NCBI RefSeq assembly: GCF_014905135.1
Contig: NZ_CP041406.1
Span: forward strand, 682,001 to 746,000
Length of the DNA stretch: 64,000 nucleotides
Reading direction: 5' to 3'
Origin: Sulfurimonas paralvinellae
GTDB lineage: Bacteria; Campylobacterota; Campylobacteria; Campylobacterales; Sulfurimonadaceae
The notes under the pieces were generated by a model. The model searched no databases. It was given only the letters and a program-made list of their open reading frames with translations, and had not been told where the DNA came from. Below are positions 27,372 through 35,642 of this stretch, in pieces. A program made the translations under genes and the position numbers. Position 1 is the stretch's first letter. Each line of letters starts with the position of its first letter.

Positions 27372-27964
27372 TAAAGTTGCTTTATCCAGTAGGGTGCGTA
27401 CTGCTGTTCCTGTTTTATGGTCGTTGTGCCGCCGTGACCGGGGTAGATAGTTTTGTCGAAGTCCAGTTTTTGAAATTTCTCGAGAGACTTTTTCATATCT
27501 TCAGGATTGGAGTATGGAAAGTCTGTGCGACCGATGCTTTTTTCAAATATAAAATCACCGCTGAACATTGCATCGCCTATCTCTATGGTAGAACATCCCG
27601 GTGTGTGCCCCGGAAAGTGGCGAAATTTTACTTTGATGCCGTCTATGTCGAACTCTTCGTCATCTTCTACCAAGACATCAGGCGTTGATGGCGGGAGATC
27701 CGGCATCCATGAAGATGAGCTTAAAAGCATGGCATCTTCTTTTGGTGTGTAGAGTTTTACGCCAAGATCCTTTTGTAGCTCTGCATTACTCCAAACATGG
27801 TCAAAATGACCGTGTGTGTTTAAAATGGCTATGGGGTTTGTGATGTTTTGTTTTACCCACTCGGTTGCATTTACACCGGGGTCTATGATGATATCTTTGC
27901 CGTCTTTTGTGACAATGTAGCAGTTCGTTTGATAGACACCCATTGGTTGCACTTTTATTTGCAT
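27371..27964 (-). CDS. Metallo-beta-lactamase fold hydrolase, glyoxalase II-like
   Basis: About 197 aa. The metal motif HGHFDHV is present in AILNTHGHFDHVWSN (about 55-69), with later His in FPGHTPGCS, FSGDFIFEKSIGRTDFP and a final His in YPGHGGTT. This is the GloB/YcbL-like family, often thioester or persulfide hydrolases. I prefer the ATG at 27964 because AAAGAG is 6 nt upstream of it; an ATG two codons earlier (27970) touches the ribosome site. It leads a two-gene unit with the methyltransferase. Confidence 0.87.
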   Translation of the reverse strand: MQIKVQPMGVYQTNCYIVTKDGKDIIIDPGVNATEWVKQNITNPIAILNTHGHFDHVWSNAELQKDLGVKLYTPKEDAMLLSSSSWMPDLPPSTPDVLVEDDEEFDIDGIKVKFRHFPGHTPGCSTIEIGDAMFSGDFIFEKSIGRTDFPYSNPEDMKKSLEKFQKLDFDKTIYPGHGGTTTIKQEQQYAPYWIKQL

Positions 27965-27985
27965 TTTCATCTCTTTTTTAGTGCA

Positions 27986-27991
27986 ATTATA
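27986..27991 (-). promoter_or_regulatory. Promoter -10 box of the metallo-hydrolase/methyltransferase unit
   Basis: TATAAT on the minus strand preceded by TGC (extended -10), about 16-22 nt before the possible ATGs. Confidence 0.6.
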
Positions 27992-27998
27992 GCATTAT

Positions 27999-28820
27999 GT
28001 GATTATGAAATTTTATAAAGAATTAGAATTAATTTTAGAAGAGAAATCTCCTGCAAAGAAAATAGAGAGATTTCAAAGATTTTATCAATCGTTTCAAGCA
28101 GACAGTCTGACCTTTGAAGAAGATTTTACACCAAAAGAGTTTGAAGAGCCTTCGTACAGCGAAGTATGTAAAACAGTGCCGCCGCAAAATGTTCCAAAAC
28201 GCTCGAATCTCACAAGCAAAGAGGGGCAGATAAACCTGCTGCATGCCGTAGCACATATTGAGTACTCCGCTATCGATCTCGCCCTTGATGCGGCTTACAG
28301 ATTTCACGGTTTACCGCGTGAATATTATGCTGATTGGCTTGAAGTGGTAGGTGATGAGATTCGCCATTTTTTGATGCTTGAAAAACTCCTGTGTGAGCTT
28401 GATGCGGAGTATGGCGATGTGGAGGTGCATGACGCACTATTTGAAGCGAGCCAAAAGACACAGACCTTTTTGGAACGCATGGCGGTTGTACCGCGTTATC
28501 TTGAAGCAAACGGCCTTGATGCCACACCGATGATATTAAAGAAGCTCAAAAAACTGCCAAAGAGTGAGATGATAGAGAAGATCATAGAAAATCTGGAGAT
28601 CATCTTGCGTGAGGAAGTGGAGCATGTCAAAAAAGGGGATGTCTGGTTCAAGTATGCCTGCGTGAGAGAAAATGTAGATGCGAGTATCTATTTTGATATC
28701 ATCAAAAAATACTATCCACGGGGTTTTTTACGTCCGAATGACTTAAATATAGACGCACGGCGTGAGGCAGGTTTTTCTTGTGCGGAACTTAAAAATATGG
28801 CGAAAAGAGAAGTCTGCTGA
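27999..28820 (+). CDS. DUF455 ferritin-like protein
   Basis: A protein of 273 aa (GTG at 27999 or ATG at 28005). All-helical with metal-ligand-type pairs: LHAVAHIEYSAIDLALDA, VGDEIRHFLML and LREEVEHVKKGD, the E/ExxH pattern of ferritin-like di-iron proteins of family DUF455 (related to MiaE-like hydroxylases). Likely a cytoplasmic oxidoreductase or oxygenase of unknown substrate. Divergent from the metallo-hydrolase. Two TGCGTGAG words 63 nt apart (28606, 28669), in different frames. Confidence 0.8.
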   Translation: MIMKFYKELELILEEKSPAKKIERFQRFYQSFQADSLTFEEDFTPKEFEEPSYSEVCKTVPPQNVPKRSNLTSKEGQINLLHAVAHIEYSAIDLALDAAYRFHGLPREYYADWLEVVGDEIRHFLMLEKLLCELDAEYGDVEVHDALFEASQKTQTFLERMAVVPRYLEANGLDATPMILKKLKKLPKSEMIEKIIENLEIILREEVEHVKKGDVWFKYACVRENVDASIYFDIIKKYYPRGFLRPNDLNIDARREAGFSCAELKNMAKREVC

Positions 28821-28854
28821 ATTTCTTAAAGAATTATTTGTTACAAAACTTAGA

Positions 28855-28860
28855 TATAAT
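28855..28860 (+). promoter_or_regulatory. Promoter -10 box of nadE
   Basis: TATAAT after TTAGA, 38 nt before the nadE ATG. Confidence 0.6.
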
Positions 28861-28898
28861 AAACATTGTTAATAATTTTTAAAGGTTTAGTGTAAAAG

Positions 28899-29705
28899 AT
28901 GAGTAAATATTCTCAAATAACCGACTATCTTGTCCGCTTTTTAGAAAATGAAGTGACAAAGACGGGACTCAAAAAAGTAGTTGTCGGTTTAAGCGGCGGG
29001 CTGGATTCTGCTGTGGTGGCAGTATTGGCACAAAAGGCCTTTAAAGATGATCTGGTATGTGTGAAGATGCCTTCGCAATACTCTTCGCAAAGTTCTCTCG
29101 ATGATGCGGATGAATTATGTCGTGACTTTGGTTTGCGAAACATCACCTGCTCGATCGAGCCGATGTTGTCGGCTTATGAAGCGATGCATGATGATCTGAA
29201 CAACCTTCGTAAAGGAAATGTCTCTGCCCGTCTTCGTATGACGACGCTCTTTGATATTTCGGCTTGTGAGAGTGCTTTGGTCTTGGGAACGAGCAATAAA
29301 AGTGAACTGATGCTAGGCTATGGAACACTTTATGGCGACCTTGCATCGGCGATCAATCCCATCGGCGATCTTTACAAGAGTGAGGTCTTTGAACTTGCGG
29401 AGTATCTCGACGTGAGTGAGTGCATCATTAAAAAGCCGCCTTCTGCTGACCTGTGGGATGGACAGAGTGACGAAGCTGATCTGGGTTACACCTATGCGCA
29501 GCTCGATGCGGCAATGAAACTCTATGTCGATGAGAGATGCTCACGTGAGGAGGTCATTGCAAAGGGCATCGATGAAAAGATGCTCGATATGATCATAAAA
29601 AGAATTTTTGGGAATCATTTTAAACGTAAAATGCCCGTGATAGCAAAATTGACCTCACGTACACTGGGACATGATTTTAATTATCCAAGAGATATAACCC
29701 TATAA
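28899..29705 (+). CDS. nadE: NH3-dependent NAD+ synthetase
   Basis: A protein of 268 aa without a glutaminase domain. P-loop VGLSGGLDSAVVAVLA (about residues 29-44) and the GTSNKSELMLGYGTLYGDLA segment (about 130-149) bind ATP and deamido-NAD. Last step of NAD synthesis. It has its own promoter and is followed 4-10 nt later by the aminotransferase gene and then lpxK. In C. jejuni nadE is next to lpxK, as I recall, so the aminotransferase looks inserted. Carries a palindromic CTCACGTGAG at 29541-29550. Confidence 0.95.
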   Translation: MSKYSQITDYLVRFLENEVTKTGLKKVVVGLSGGLDSAVVAVLAQKAFKDDLVCVKMPSQYSSQSSLDDADELCRDFGLRNITCSIEPMLSAYEAMHDDLNNLRKGNVSARLRMTTLFDISACESALVLGTSNKSELMLGYGTLYGDLASAINPIGDLYKSEVFELAEYLDVSECIIKKPPSADLWDGQSDEADLGYTYAQLDAAMKLYVDERCSREEVIAKGIDEKMLDMIIKRIFGNHFKRKMPVIAKLTSRTLGHDFNYPRDITL

Positions 29706-29715
29706 AGGAATGAAG

Positions 29716-30849
29716 ATGAAAAAAGAGTTGAAGATACCGTTTAGTAAATATGAAAGTTCACGTGCAGCACACTCCTATGTAAGTGATGCTCTTGACGGTG
29801 AAGATGTCAATCAGGTTGCCGAACTAGAAGAAGAGTTTAGTAATTATGTAGGTGCTTCCTATGCTCTTGCTACATCACATGGCACATCGGCTCTGCATTT
29901 GGCGATGCTTGCACTTGACTTGAAACGCGGTGATAAGATCGTCTGTTGTGTCAATGCCCATCCAAGTATTCCTGAGGTTGTTCGTCATTTCGATGCTGAA
30001 CCTGTTTTTATAGACATCGAAGATGTGACTTATAATATGAATCTTGACAAACTTGAAGAGTATCTTGAAGCCAACAGTTCAAAAAAACTTAAAGCTGTCA
30101 TTATCTCACACCTTGGCGGTGTTACGGTCGATCTCGAACGTCTCTATGCGATGGGCAGACGTTTTGGTGTAAAAATTGTGGAAGATGCTTCTGACGCACT
30201 TGGGGCTACATACAAAGGTGAGAAGATAGGATCGACAGGCGGCGACATTGTATGTTTTAACTTCTCTCCGCACTTGAAAAAGAACATCTGTAATGGCGGT
30301 ATGCTGGTAACGGATGATGATGAGATAATGGAGCGTGCACGTCTGCTTGCCAATCATGCAATGGTACGTGACGAAGATGCACTGGAGTATATCTATGATG
30401 TTGTTGATATTGGGAACGATTACTCTTTAAGTCAGCTCAATGCCGCTTATATTCGTGCACAGGTCATGGAGCAGGACAGTAACATCCAAAGACAAAAAGA
30501 GATAGCGCAAATGTACTCTGCCGAACTTGATGGCGTGGACCATGTAACCATTCCTGACATGAGTAATGAAGAGAATCCTTTCTCGTTGTATATCATCAAG
30601 ATAGATAAGAACCGTGACTCTTTTGCTGTTGCTCTGCGTGAGGAGGGCATTGGTACAGGATTGCACTATATTCCGCTTCATCTGTTGAGCTACTACAAAG
30701 CGAAATATGCTTTGAGAGTTAATGACTTTCCGGTAGCACTGCGCTCATTTCAACAGGTGCTTTCTCTGCCTATCTATGCAAGTATGAGTGATGATGATGT
30801 GAAAACTGTTATCGCTGCGATTAAAAAAATAGCAAAAACAAGAGTATAA
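29716..30849 (+). CDS. DegT/DnrJ/EryC1/StrS-family PLP aminotransferase
   Basis: About 377 aa. I prefer the ATG at 29716, 7 nt after AAAGGA; an ATG at 29710 touches that site. SHGTSALHLAMLAL binds PLP phosphate, VEDASDALGA holds the ring Asp, and the PLP Lys is in FNFSPHLKKN, followed by ICNGGMLV. The C-terminal domain ends with a substrate loop around GLHYIPLHLLSYY. This family transaminates nucleotide-linked ketosugars for surface glycans. No sugar epimerase or dehydratase lies nearby, so the sugar is not known. Sits between nadE and lpxK, in the envelope context. TGCGTGAG at 30633-30640. Confidence 0.88.
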   Translation: MKKELKIPFSKYESSRAAHSYVSDALDGEDVNQVAELEEEFSNYVGASYALATSHGTSALHLAMLALDLKRGDKIVCCVNAHPSIPEVVRHFDAEPVFIDIEDVTYNMNLDKLEEYLEANSSKKLKAVIISHLGGVTVDLERLYAMGRRFGVKIVEDASDALGATYKGEKIGSTGGDIVCFNFSPHLKKNICNGGMLVTDDDEIMERARLLANHAMVRDEDALEYIYDVVDIGNDYSLSQLNAAYIRAQVMEQDSNIQRQKEIAQMYSAELDGVDHVTIPDMSNEENPFSLYIIKIDKNRDSFAVALREEGIGTGLHYIPLHLLSYYKAKYALRVNDFPVALRSFQQVLSLPIYASMSDDDVKTVIAAIKKIAKTRV

Positions 30850-30855
30850 ACTCCT

Positions 30856-31752
30856 TTGAAATCTGCAGTCGTCTTTTGGGTTGAAAACTATTTTTACAAC
30901 CCAAATCTGCTACAAAAACTTCTCTCATTCTTTCTTTTACCCCTTTCCTGGCTCTACTGTTTTGTGATGTATCTGCGATTTAAAACTGCAAAAGCAGAGG
31001 ATTTTGGCATTCGCATAGTCAGCATAGGTAATCTCACAGTCGGCGGCAGCGGTAAGACACCGCTTGTAACGGCGCTTGCACAAAAGCAGAAAAATCCTGC
31101 AATCATTTTGCGTGGATACGGACGGGCGTCTAGCGGCATGATAGTTGTAAAAGATGAAAATGGTATTTTGTGTGATGTCGCAACAAGTGGTGATGAAGCG
31201 ATGATCTATGCGAAAAAACTTCCTCACGCAACGGTCATTGTAAGCGAAGATAGAAAGCCAGCCATAGTAAAAGCAAAAGAGATGGGCTGTGAGATGGTCT
31301 TTCTCGATGATGCTTACTCAAAGCATGACATCAAAAAAGAGGATATCATTATAGATGTCAAAACGACCAACAATTTCTGTCTGCCAAGCGGGCCTTACAG
31401 AGAAAGATTATGGAGTAATAAGGAGGCAAAGATAGTCCATGAAGGTGAAGATTTCGTGCGTGAGGTTAAGCTGGTTGGCGGCAGTGATAGAATGTCTCTG
31501 GTAACTGCCATAGCCAGACCGCAAAGGCTCGATGCCTATCTGCCTGAAAATCTTGTCGGCAGGCATTACTTTGAAGATCATCACAGTTTTACAAAAGAGG
31601 AACTTGAGAAGATCTTAGAAGATGATGGCGCGACATCGCTTCTTGTGACATTTAAAGATTATGTGAAGATAGAAGAGTTTGGAGTGCCGCTTTCACTTCT
31701 GGATCTGGAAGTGAAAGTGAATGAAAAAACTTTTAGAGAGTTTGTTTTTTAA
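30856..31752 (+). CDS. lpxK: Tetraacyldisaccharide 4'-kinase (lipid A synthesis)
   Basis: A protein of 298 aa, TTG start after ACTCC. One N-terminal membrane-associated helix (about 14-38) and P-loop GNLTVGGSGKTPLVTALA (about residues 58-75), then LRGYGR and FLDDAYSKH, the LpxK pattern. Phosphorylates the 4' position of lipid A disaccharide at the inner membrane. The last 20 nt overlap the convergent permease gene. Two TGCGTGAG words (31223, 31457). Confidence 0.94.
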   Translation: MKSAVVFWVENYFYNPNLLQKLLSFFLLPLSWLYCFVMYLRFKTAKAEDFGIRIVSIGNLTVGGSGKTPLVTALAQKQKNPAIILRGYGRASSGMIVVKDENGILCDVATSGDEAMIYAKKLPHATVIVSEDRKPAIVKAKEMGCEMVFLDDAYSKHDIKKEDIIIDVKTTNNFCLPSGPYRERLWSNKEAKIVHEGEDFVREVKLVGGSDRMSLVTAIARPQRLDAYLPENLVGRHYFEDHHSFTKEELEKILEDDGATSLLVTFKDYVKIEEFGVPLSLLDLEVKVNEKTFREFVF

Positions 31753-33019
31753 TAGTTCTGTGAGTAAAGAGTCTCAATCCTATCTCAATAAGAAATGCGA
31801 GGAAGAAACCGGCAGCTATAAAATAACCGACATTTGGAATATGTTTGGATGTGTATTGCAGTGCTAACACAATAGCAGTTAACATCGTTAGAATTGCCAA
31901 AATAAGTAAAGTAGCCGATGCCCCTGTATGTTTTCTTTTCAAGAGATGTCCGATGTGAACAAGTGCATGTATGAAGAGCATAGAAATAGATCCGATTGCT
32001 GCAATCTCTTTGAGATCAAAAAAGAGCATTAAGAGTGCTATGAATATGGCACTAATGATAAGTCCCTCTGTAGAGTGATATACATATCTTTTATATACAT
32101 CAGGCAGTTCGCCGTTCTTTGCCATGTCATAGGTGACATTTGTTACGGCATAAAGGTTTGCATTGATGGATGAAGCTGTAGAAATCAGTGCAGCAATAGC
32201 CATAATTGTAAAACCGAGTTGACCAAATACGGGTTTTGCGGCTTCAGCCAAAGCATAATCCTGCGCTTTGATAATTTCAGGAAGGGTAAGGTTTCCAAAG
32301 ACGGCAAAAGTTACAGCGACATATAAAATCATTACCAAACTTATAGCAACTATCATAGCTTTCATCATAAGTTTGGAAGGATCTTTCATATCTTCTGCCG
32401 TGTTTGTAATAACACGAAAACCTTCATATGCAAAAAAAGTGAGTGCAATCGCTGAAAAGAGATTTAAAACAGGCGGAGCATCTTTTAATGCAAGGTAATC
32501 GGGATGTACATAGAAAGAGACGACAACTGTAAAAATGATGATAATTGAGAGTTTTATAATGACAATCGTATTTTCACTTCTTGCTATGAGTGTGCTTCCT
32601 GCCAAGTTGATGGCGACAAAACTAAAAAGAATGATAAGTGCAAATATATTCGCATAATGCTCATTATGAGAAGAGAGCATCATGGAAGCATAAGTACCGA
32701 ATGTTTTGGTTACCATCGCAAGTGCGACAATAGCTGAGAGATAAAATAAAACAGCAATGGAGCCGGAAAAAACTCCTTCTCCGTAACACTGCACAAGATA
32801 CTCAACAATACCGCCGCGGCTTGGATATGCAGAGGCAAGTTTTGCGAGAGAATACCCACTCAGCAGTGCAATGATTCCACCGAGTATAAAAGAGATCCAA
32901 ACAAGGTTTCCGGCAATGGCACCGGCTTCACCAAGCAGTACAAAAATACCTGCACCGACCATGGAGCCGATTCCTAAAAATACAGCGCTCCAGAGTCCGA
33001 AAGCTTTTGTCTCTTTCAT
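31733..33019 (-). CDS. APC-family amino acid permease
   Basis: A protein of 428 aa with 11-12 hydrophobic helices. The start GIGSMVGAGIFVLLGEAGAI is the unwound helix-1 substrate site of the APC superfamily, and FFAYEGFRVITNTAEDMKDP is the helix-6 site. Inner-membrane transporter for an amino acid or cationic compound; substrate not known. It begins 2 nt after the HdeD-like gene stop and its 3' end overlaps lpxK by 20 nt on the other strand. Likely the last gene of a unit with the small membrane protein and the HdeD-like protein. Confidence 0.9.
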   Translation of the reverse strand: MKETKAFGLWSAVFLGIGSMVGAGIFVLLGEAGAIAGNLVWISFILGGIIALLSGYSLAKLASAYPSRGGIVEYLVQCYGEGVFSGSIAVLFYLSAIVALAMVTKTFGTYASMMLSSHNEHYANIFALIILFSFVAINLAGSTLIARSENTIVIIKLSIIIIFTVVVSFYVHPDYLALKDAPPVLNLFSAIALTFFAYEGFRVITNTAEDMKDPSKLMMKAMIVAISLVMILYVAVTFAVFGNLTLPEIIKAQDYALAEAAKPVFGQLGFTIMAIAALISTASSINANLYAVTNVTYDMAKNGELPDVYKRYVYHSTEGLIISAIFIALLMLFFDLKEIAAIGSISMLFIHALVHIGHLLKRKHTGASATLLILAILTMLTAIVLALQYTSKHIPNVGYFIAAGFFLAFLIEIGLRLFTHRTIKKQTL

Positions 33020-33021
33020 GG

Positions 33022-33567
33022 CTATTGATTCATTTTTTTAAAGATCGAACCTGTTACAAGCAGTGCAATGCCATCGAAGAAAAGGCTGAAACCTACAAGT
33101 AGACCGATGAGGTAAAGTGATGTGAACGGCCAGCCTATTACAAATAAGATTCCTATTAACATTGAGAAAATTGCATTTATCAGCCACCATATCCATCCGC
33201 TTGCCGGGCGCATAGAGAGTGACAGTGAAAAACTCGCAAAAGAGTCCATAAAGAAATAGATTGCAAGCAACAGTCCGACCGTTCCTACACCGCTCATCGG
33301 ATAAAAGATCATAAAGAGAGAGATTGCAATGAGAATGAAGCTTTTAAGCCAGCCAATAACATCGCTTTTATCACTGATATAGGTAAAGTAACCTGCCATA
33401 AATCCTGCGAACATCATTATCCATGCCACAAAAGTGACTGTTGCCATTGTCATGAAGACCGGATAAATGATACCGACTAGTCCTAAGATGATAAAAACTA
33501 CACCTGCTATTTTTGAGTATTTTGAAAATTTGTCAAATAAATTTTCGTCTATGGGATATTTCCACAT
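33022..33567 (-). CDS. HdeD-like DUF308 membrane protein
   Basis: A protein of 181 aa with six hydrophobic helices in three pairs, the DUF308/HdeD layout (VFIILGLVGIIYPVFMTMAT, then further paired helices, then a Gly-rich SMLIGILFVIGWPF). HdeD of E. coli is linked to acid resistance at high cell density; the biochemical role is not known. AAAGGA precedes the ATG. In one run with a small membrane protein upstream and a permease downstream. Confidence 0.82.
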   Translation of the reverse strand: MWKYPIDENLFDKFSKYSKIAGVVFIILGLVGIIYPVFMTMATVTFVAWIMMFAGFMAGYFTYISDKSDVIGWLKSFILIAISLFMIFYPMSGVGTVGLLLAIYFFMDSFASFSLSLSMRPASGWIWWLINAIFSMLIGILFVIGWPFTSLYLIGLLVGFSLFFDGIALLVTGSIFKKMNQ

Positions 33568-33583
33568 TTTTAATTTCCTTTAA

Positions 33584-33754
33584 TTATAATATTGGTTGGA
33601 ACATAGCAGCTCCAAATAGTGCACCGATAGCCCAAAAGACTACAGAAAGTATGAAAATGGCAGGAATAGATGCCAATGCCAATTTCACCAAAAATACTAC
33701 TAAATCTAAAAAAGGTATATCTAAACCTTTAATAACGACTTCCTTATCTTCCAT
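33584..33754 (-). CDS. Small membrane protein, paralogue of the protein encoded at 26427-26615
   Basis: A protein of 56 aa when started at the ATG at 33754, which is 7 nt after AAAGGA (an upstream ATG at 33796 adds 14 basic residues and has no such site). MEDKEVVIKGLDIPFLDLVV is followed by a hydrophobic region with ASIPAIFIL, clearly matching EVVITDIKMPFF and AAIPAFIIL of the copy at 26.5 kb. It probably has one long or two short membrane helices. Directly precedes the HdeD-like gene. Confidence 0.7.
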   Translation of the reverse strand: MEDKEVVIKGLDIPFLDLVVFLVKLALASIPAIFILSVVFWAIGALFGAAMFQPIL

Positions 33755-33794
33755 AAGAAATTCCTTTAAACTGTTTTTTCGCCTTGATTGTAAC

Positions 33795-33800
33795 ATTATA
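33795..33800 (-). promoter_or_regulatory. Promoter -10 box of the small membrane protein-HdeD-permease unit
   Basis: TATAAT on the minus strand, about 41 nt before the ATG at 33754. A second possible box (TACAAT) follows at 33790-33785. Confidence 0.5.
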
Positions 33801-33830
33801 TTATTACAATGAATGCAATAAAAGTTGCAA

Positions 33831-34373
33831 TCAATCTTTTTTATACTGATAAATAATAAAAAAGAAGAAAAACAAAAAAATGACTACAGAAAGGTGGTGC
33901 TGTATAAAGACCAAAACATCAATGGCGTTCTGTCCAAAATAAAATCCAAGCGTGGTAAATGTCATTGCCCATAAAACAACACCTAAGATATCTAAGAGTA
34001 GAAATTTTATAAAGCTGTACCCTGAACTACCAAGAACAAGGAGTGCAGGAATATGTGTACCGTAGATAAAACGCTCAAATATTATAATCCAACTGCCATA
34101 GTGTTGAAACCATCGCTCTATACTTTGTACTTTTTTTTCGTATTGCTGCAGTATTTTTTCTGCATTGTGCTTTGAAAAATAGCCTATGGCAAACAGAGTG
34201 ATATCTCCGATGAGTGCACCGATGACAGCGATACCAAGTACATACTGAAAAGTCAAACTTCCTTTGTTTGAAAGCATGCCTGCAATGGTTAAACCGATCT
34301 CACCTTCAAAGATACTCCATATAAAAAGAATAGTATAAGAAAAATGTTCGTATAGGAAGTTGTAGATATCCAT
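33831..34373 (-). CDS. DedA family membrane protein
   Basis: A protein of 180 aa with four to five hydrophobic segments. EGEIGLTIAGMLSNKG and the G-x-x-x-R-type FERFIYGTHIPALLVLGSSG are DedA (SNARE-associated/VTT) hallmarks. Inner-membrane protein, family members flip lipids or keep membrane charge balance. No ribosome site is present and a TATAAT box ends 7 nt before the ATG, so it may be leaderless. Divergent from argB. Confidence 0.88.
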   Translation of the reverse strand: MDIYNFLYEHFSYTILFIWSIFEGEIGLTIAGMLSNKGSLTFQYVLGIAVIGALIGDITLFAIGYFSKHNAEKILQQYEKKVQSIERWFQHYGSWIIIFERFIYGTHIPALLVLGSSGYSFIKFLLLDILGVVLWAMTFTTLGFYFGQNAIDVLVFIQHHLSVVIFLFFFFFIIYQYKKD

Positions 34374-34380
34374 AAAATCG

Positions 34381-34386
34381 ATTATA
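34381..34386 (-). promoter_or_regulatory. Promoter -10 box of dedA-like gene, probably leaderless
   Basis: TATAAT on the minus strand with 7 nt (CGATTTT) before the ATG at 34373. Start of transcription is expected at or next to the ATG. No Shine-Dalgarno sequence could fit. Confidence 0.5.
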
Positions 34387-34409
34387 TCTTTAAATAATCA
34401 ATTTTTGGA

Positions 34410-34415
34410 TAAAAT
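34410..34415 (+). promoter_or_regulatory. Promoter -10 box of argB
   Basis: GGATAAAAT on the plus strand, 36 nt before the TTG start of argB and divergent from the dedA-like promoter. Confidence 0.45.
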
Positions 34416-34451
34416 AGCAAAATTATTAATAGAATATGCAAGGAAAAAATA

Positions 34452-35303
34452 TTGCAAGCGAAAATTGAAACAGTAAAGACACTGCTTGAAGCACTGCCGT
34501 TCATACGTGAGTTTAGAAAAGAGATAGTGGTCATTAAATATGGCGGTTCTGCTCAAACATCACCACAACTCAAAGAGAAATTTGCTGAAGATATACTGTT
34601 GATGCATCTTGTGGGTATCAAGCCCGTCATTGTGCATGGCGGCGGGAAAAAGATAACCGACATGCTTGAGGCTCTTAAAATTGATACGAAGTTCATTGAC
34701 GGACAGCGTGTTACTACAGAAGATACGATGCGTATCGTGGAGATGATCCTCAGCGGTGAGATCAACAAAGAGATCGTTTCACTGCTGAACTCTTATGATG
34801 CAAAAGCGATAGGTATCAGTGGCAAAGATGCACACTTCATTACAGCTCACGCAAAAGACTTTGAGAAGTGGGGACTTACCGGTAATATCAACAACGTAAA
34901 AGCTGATGTCGTTTTAAATCTTGTCAAAGACGGTTTTGTTCCTGTCATCGCACCAATCGCGGCAGGTGAAGAGATGGGACATCCAGGCTTCAACATCAAC
35001 GCAGACCTCTGTGCTTCGTATGTGGCAAAGGCCATAGGGGCAAACAAGATAATTTTCCTGACAGACACGGCAGGTGTTTTAGATAATGATAAAAATCTGC
35101 TTTCATCTTTGACACAGGATGAGGTTGAGCATTTAAAAGATGACGGCACGATACACGGGGGCATGGTTCCTAAAGTAGATGCCTGTTTGGAAGCGATTGA
35201 GGGCGGTGTCGCAAAAGCGCACATCATTGACGGACGAGTAGAACACTCAATGTTACTTGAACTTTTTACATCAGAGGGTATAGGTACCCAAATAGTTAAG
35301 TAA
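34452..35303 (+). CDS. argB: Acetylglutamate kinase
   Basis: A protein of 283 aa, TTG start 8 nt after AAGGA. The amino acid kinase fold is shown by VVIKYGGSAQTSPQL at the N-terminus, KPVIVHGGGKKITDML, the glutamate-site segment NADLCASYVAKAIGANKIIFLTD region, and GGMVPKVDACLEAIEGG. Second step of arginine synthesis. A member of an argG, argB, argH set scattered in the window. TGCGTGAG at 34846-34853. Confidence 0.96.
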   Translation: MQAKIETVKTLLEALPFIREFRKEIVVIKYGGSAQTSPQLKEKFAEDILLMHLVGIKPVIVHGGGKKITDMLEALKIDTKFIDGQRVTTEDTMRIVEMILSGEINKEIVSLLNSYDAKAIGISGKDAHFITAHAKDFEKWGLTGNINNVKADVVLNLVKDGFVPVIAPIAAGEEMGHPGFNINADLCASYVAKAIGANKIIFLTDTAGVLDNDKNLLSSLTQDEVEHLKDDGTIHGGMVPKVDACLEAIEGGVAKAHIIDGRVEHSMLLELFTSEGIGTQIVK

Positions 35304-35310
35304 CAGTTGC

Positions 35311-35316
35311 TATAAT
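35311..35316 (+). promoter_or_regulatory. Promoter -10 box for the 35348 gene run
   Basis: Extended -10 TTGCTATAAT, 31 nt before the ATG at 35348. It may drive the whole run to ubiD, since the genes after it are nearly gapless. Confidence 0.6.
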
Positions 35317-35347
35317 CGCAGAACAATTTAAAAATAAAGGATAGATA

Positions 35348-35638
35348 ATGAGTAATTATGCTGCATTATTTGAAGATGAAGAAGATATCTTTGGGGGTTC
35401 TCCAAAGTCGAAGTTTATGGACGTCGTTTTTAATGCTAACAATGACATAGTAAGACAGGAGCTTGCGGCTTTTATTGAAAAAGCGGCAACAATGGAGCTG
35501 ATGCTTGAAAAGTATGTCGGTGAAGATATAGACGGTGCCGTGAAACAGTACTATTTTGAGCATCAGGATGCTTGTGACACAAAGGCAAAAAGTCTTTATG
35601 TTGAAATAATGGGTGCAATCCTCTCTCAAAGCGAATAG
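35348..35638 (+). CDS. Conserved-looking small acidic protein, unknown function
   Basis: A protein of 96 aa, acidic, mostly helical (FIEKAATMELMLEKYVGE and a C-terminal helix). AAAGGA precedes the ATG. It opens the run that continues with the exported protein, prenyl synthase and hemA. In C. jejuni small genes of unknown role sit in the same place before the prenyl transferase, as I recall. No motif recognised. Confidence 0.7.
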   Translation: MSNYAALFEDEEDIFGGSPKSKFMDVVFNANNDIVRQELAAFIEKAATMELMLEKYVGEDIDGAVKQYYFEHQDACDTKAKSLYVEIMGAILSQSE

Positions 35639-35642
35639 CTGC

